This document shows, piece by piece, positions 62,301-64,000 of a stretch of DNA of 64,000 bases (position 1 is the first letter of the stretch; each line of letters begins with the position of its first letter). A program made the position numbers and the translations under genes. The stretch lies in the NCBI GenBank assembly GCA_013396915.1, contig VWZL01002565.1, forward strand, positions 124,001-188,000. The letters are read 5' to 3'. This DNA comes from Stercorarius parasiticus. Lineage: Eukaryota; Chordata; Aves; Charadriiformes; Stercorariidae. The notes under the pieces are model-generated. The model made no database searches, was not told the origin of the DNA, and saw only the letters and a program-made list of their open reading frames with translations.

Positions 62301-62387
62301 TATACACAAGAAGTAACAATCCTAACTCAAGTAGTAGTATAACATATCTGTTCATTGAACAAAATAATAGTAATATGAGAAAAAAAA
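59338..62387. other. Gene-free block between the two LTRs
   Basis: AT-rich host DNA. No retroviral gag, pol or env remnant is recognisable, so the two LTRs are separate insertions rather than the ends of one provirus. The frame at 61172-61357 has no motif that I can name. Confidence 0.6.
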
Positions 62388-62793
62388 AAGGAGGGGAGGT
62401 GCTGGAGCAGACATTCTCTTGCAGCCTATGGAGAATACCATGGTGAAGCAAGTTGTCCCCCTGCATTCCATGAAGGACTACAATGGAGCTGATACCCACA
62501 CTACACCCACATTGAAGCTGGTGGATAGGTCCTAAAAGAAGCTGAAGCCTATGGAGAACCCATGCTGGAGAAGGTGGAAAGTGTGAGGAGAAAGGACACG
62601 TAGAGAGGAGCTGTTATGAACTGATTACAGTCCCCATTCCCCATCCCCCTGAACTGCTTGGGGTGGAGGAAGAAGGAGTAAAGCTGAGCTTCAGAAAAAG
62701 AAGTAGGAATGGAGAATGGTGTTTCTGTTTTAATTTTGTCTTTGTTTCTCACCATCCTATTCTTTTGTTTGCAACAAATTAATTTTCCCAAGT
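62388..62793 (+). mobile_element. 5'-deleted LTR, left part of a CR1-split copy
   Basis: GGAGGGGAGGTGCTGG, CAGCCTATGGAGAA, CCATGGTGAAG, GTTGTCCCCCTGCA, CCCATGCTGGAGAAGG, CCATTCCCCATCCCCCTG and CAACAAATTAATTTTCCCAAGT match the solo LTR at 58.2-59.3 kb in order. The first 270 bp or so, with the promoter boxes, is missing and the internal repeat array is shorter. The poly(A) signal has changed to AACAAA (62773-62778). The copy cannot act as a promoter of the original type. Confidence 0.9.
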
Positions 62794-63403
62794 CACAGAA
62801 TCGTAGAATCACTGAATGGTTTGGGTTGGAAGGGATCTTAAAGATCATCTTGTTCCAACTGCCCTGCCATGGCCAGGGACACCTCCCACTAGACCAGGTT
62901 GCTCAAAGCCTCATCCAACCTGGCCTTGAACACTTCCAGGGATGGGGCATCCACAACTTCTCTGGGCAACCTGTTCCAGTGTCTCACAACCCTCACAGTA
63001 AAGAATTTCTTCCTAATATCTAATCTAAATCTCCCCTCCTTCAGTTTAAAACCATTACCCCTCATCCTATCACTAGACACCCTGATAAAGGCTGCTACAA
63101 GGTCTTCCTGGAGCCTTCTTTTCTCCAGGCTGAATAACCCCCAACTCTCTCAGCTTGTCTTCATACAGTAGGTGCTCCAGCCCCCTGATCATCTTTGTGG
63201 CTCTCCTCTGGACCTGCTTGAGTAGGTCCATGTCTTTCTTCTGCTAGTGTCCCCAAAGCTGGATGGTGGGGTCTCATGAGAGCAGAGCAGAGGGGCACAA
63301 TCACCTCCCTCAACCTACTGGTCACACGTCCACGGATGCAGCCCAGGATGGGATTGGCTTTCTGGGCTGCGAGTGCACATTGCCAGCTCACATTCAGTAT
63401 TTC
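62794..63403 (-). mobile_element. CR1 LINE inserted into the LTR
   Basis: The inverted tail CACAGAATCGTAGAATCACTG starts immediately after LTR sequence, and the body ends near GCCAGCTCACATTCAGTATTTC before the LTR resumes. The minus-strand frame 62889-63080 reads [26 protein letters not shown] to the CR1 stop. Compared with the 39.9-kb copy it lacks 45 bp near 63089, at a shared AAG, and has further small lesions. The candidate target duplication is AGT (62791-62793 and 63404-63406). Confidence 0.93.
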
Positions 63404-63553
63404 AGTTGAGTCTTTGCCTGTGAGTGATCTCCCTTTCTTTATCTTCGCCTAGGAGAATTTTCATCTTATTTTCTCCTCTTGCCCTGTGTAGGAGGGGCAG
63501 TGAGTGAACGGCTGGGTGGGCATCTGGCAGCCAGCCAAGGTCAACCCACCACA
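63404..63553 (+). mobile_element. LTR right part, after the CR1
   Basis: AGTTGAGTCTTTGCCTGTGAG, GATCTCCCT, then GGGCATCTGGCAGCCAGCC and GGTCAACCCACCACA complete the LTR 3' end in register with 59162-59332. Rejoining it to the left part would restore the LTR order seen in the intact copy. Confidence 0.92.
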
Positions 63554-64000
63554 CAGATTAAGAACAGGATGAGGATGTTAAGTGATTTTAAAAACAGCCA
63601 CCTCCTCCAGCAGGTGCAGTCCAGGACTCCTTCTGCCCAGTGCAGAAGGTCTCTGCTCAGGCTGAGGGATGCAGCTGCTACTTTCCTGTTTTCAAGTTTA
63701 ACCAGTAGCAAAGCTGAAAACATATCCCAGAGACACAGACACAGACATATAGATGCAGGTACACACTCACACAGACAGAGGACACAGACACGGCCGGTCA
63801 CACAGGCGGACACAGACAATGTGCTGCCTCCAGCAGCACCCGCATTCAGGACTCACACCAGACATGGGCACAGACAGCCATGTCCCCTCCTCCCCTTGTG
63901 CTGACAGAGGCAGAAGGTCACTGGTGCAGCTCACACACCACACTCCCCAGGTTCACAAGCACAGGCACATTCGCAGATTCCCTGAGCAGTGTCCGGCACC
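63554..64000. other. G+C- and CA-rich segment at the window edge
   Basis: Richer in G+C than most of the window, with a CACAGAC-type array in its middle. Frames are open on both strands (63479-63904 plus, 63541-63819 minus), but repeat composition explains this. It may continue into a feature beyond the window. No exon is claimed. Confidence 0.45.
63722..63815 (+). repeat. (ACACAG)n-like degenerate tandem repeat
   Basis: AGACACAGACACAGACATAT, CACACTCACACAGACAGAGG and ACACAGACACGG form irregular 6-bp-type units with interruptions, including a CGGCCGG island. Confidence 0.8.

Noticed and set aside
58199..63553. The two LTRs as the ends of one provirus
   Set aside because: The upstream copy has its own ATCAT duplication on both sides, and the 3 kb between them shows no retroviral coding remnant. 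They are independent insertions.
63479..63904. 141-codon frame at the right edge
   Set aside because: It starts inside the LTR end and runs through the ACACAG repeat. The opposite strand is open too, as expected from repeat composition.
1..64000. CRISPR array, operon or bacterial-type system
   Set aside because: The repeats are CR1, LTR and microsatellites typical of bird nuclear DNA. No equally spaced direct repeats with unique spacers exist other than the minisatellite in the LTR.

Overview
The window reads as AT-rich, gene-poor nuclear DNA from a bird. The main evidence is the repeat content. There are at least nine CR1 LINE copies or fragments, several ending in the avian CR1 tail of ATTCTGTG-type 8-mers. 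There are also long terminal repeats of a bird-wide endogenous retrovirus type, short A- and T-rich tracts, and no Alu- or L1-like sequence. No operon, ribosome binding site or CRISPR is expected and none is seen. I cannot name the species or the chromosome.

I found no secure protein-coding gene. Nearly every long open frame lies in CR1 ORF2 remnants, in the LTRs or in simple repeats. The best non-repeat coding candidate is a possible terminal exon at 33401-33527, with a good splice acceptor and 41 codons ending in TGA, but I do not recognise the protein. A second non-repeat candidate is a compact promoter-to-poly(A) layout at 18812-19346: two octamers, an A/T box, a GC-rich body and AATAAA.

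Layout. 1-10.5 kb: AT-rich, with a MITE-like palindromic fossil near 7.0 kb. 10.5-14.1 kb: a CR1 followed by an 800-bp N gap whose two flanks are the same 1,284 bp, almost certainly a false assembly duplication. 14.1-21.8 kb: microsatellites and the octamer/poly(A) unit. 21.8-24.6 kb: three CR1 pieces of different age and orientation. 24.6-38.9 kb: mostly unannotated, with a G-quadruplex-type G-tract, a perfect hairpin and the exon candidate. 38.9-43.9 kb: a pile-up of CR1 copies, one of them inside a roughly 460-bp element with inverted ends. 47.2-48.9 kb: a very old CR1 fossil of the deep amniote type. 50.9-51.5 kb: a younger CR1. 58.2-59.3 kb: a complete solo LTR with a 5-bp target duplication. 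62.4-63.6 kb: a second, 5'-deleted copy of that LTR, split by a CR1. The last 450 bp are richer in G+C and CA repeats.

The elements do not form a pathway. The interest lies in the layered insertion history, two assembly problems and the two candidate transcribed segments. I see no undescribed enzymatic or defence system. Coordinates of element edges were read by eye and may be off by several bases except where a target duplication or the gap fixes them.
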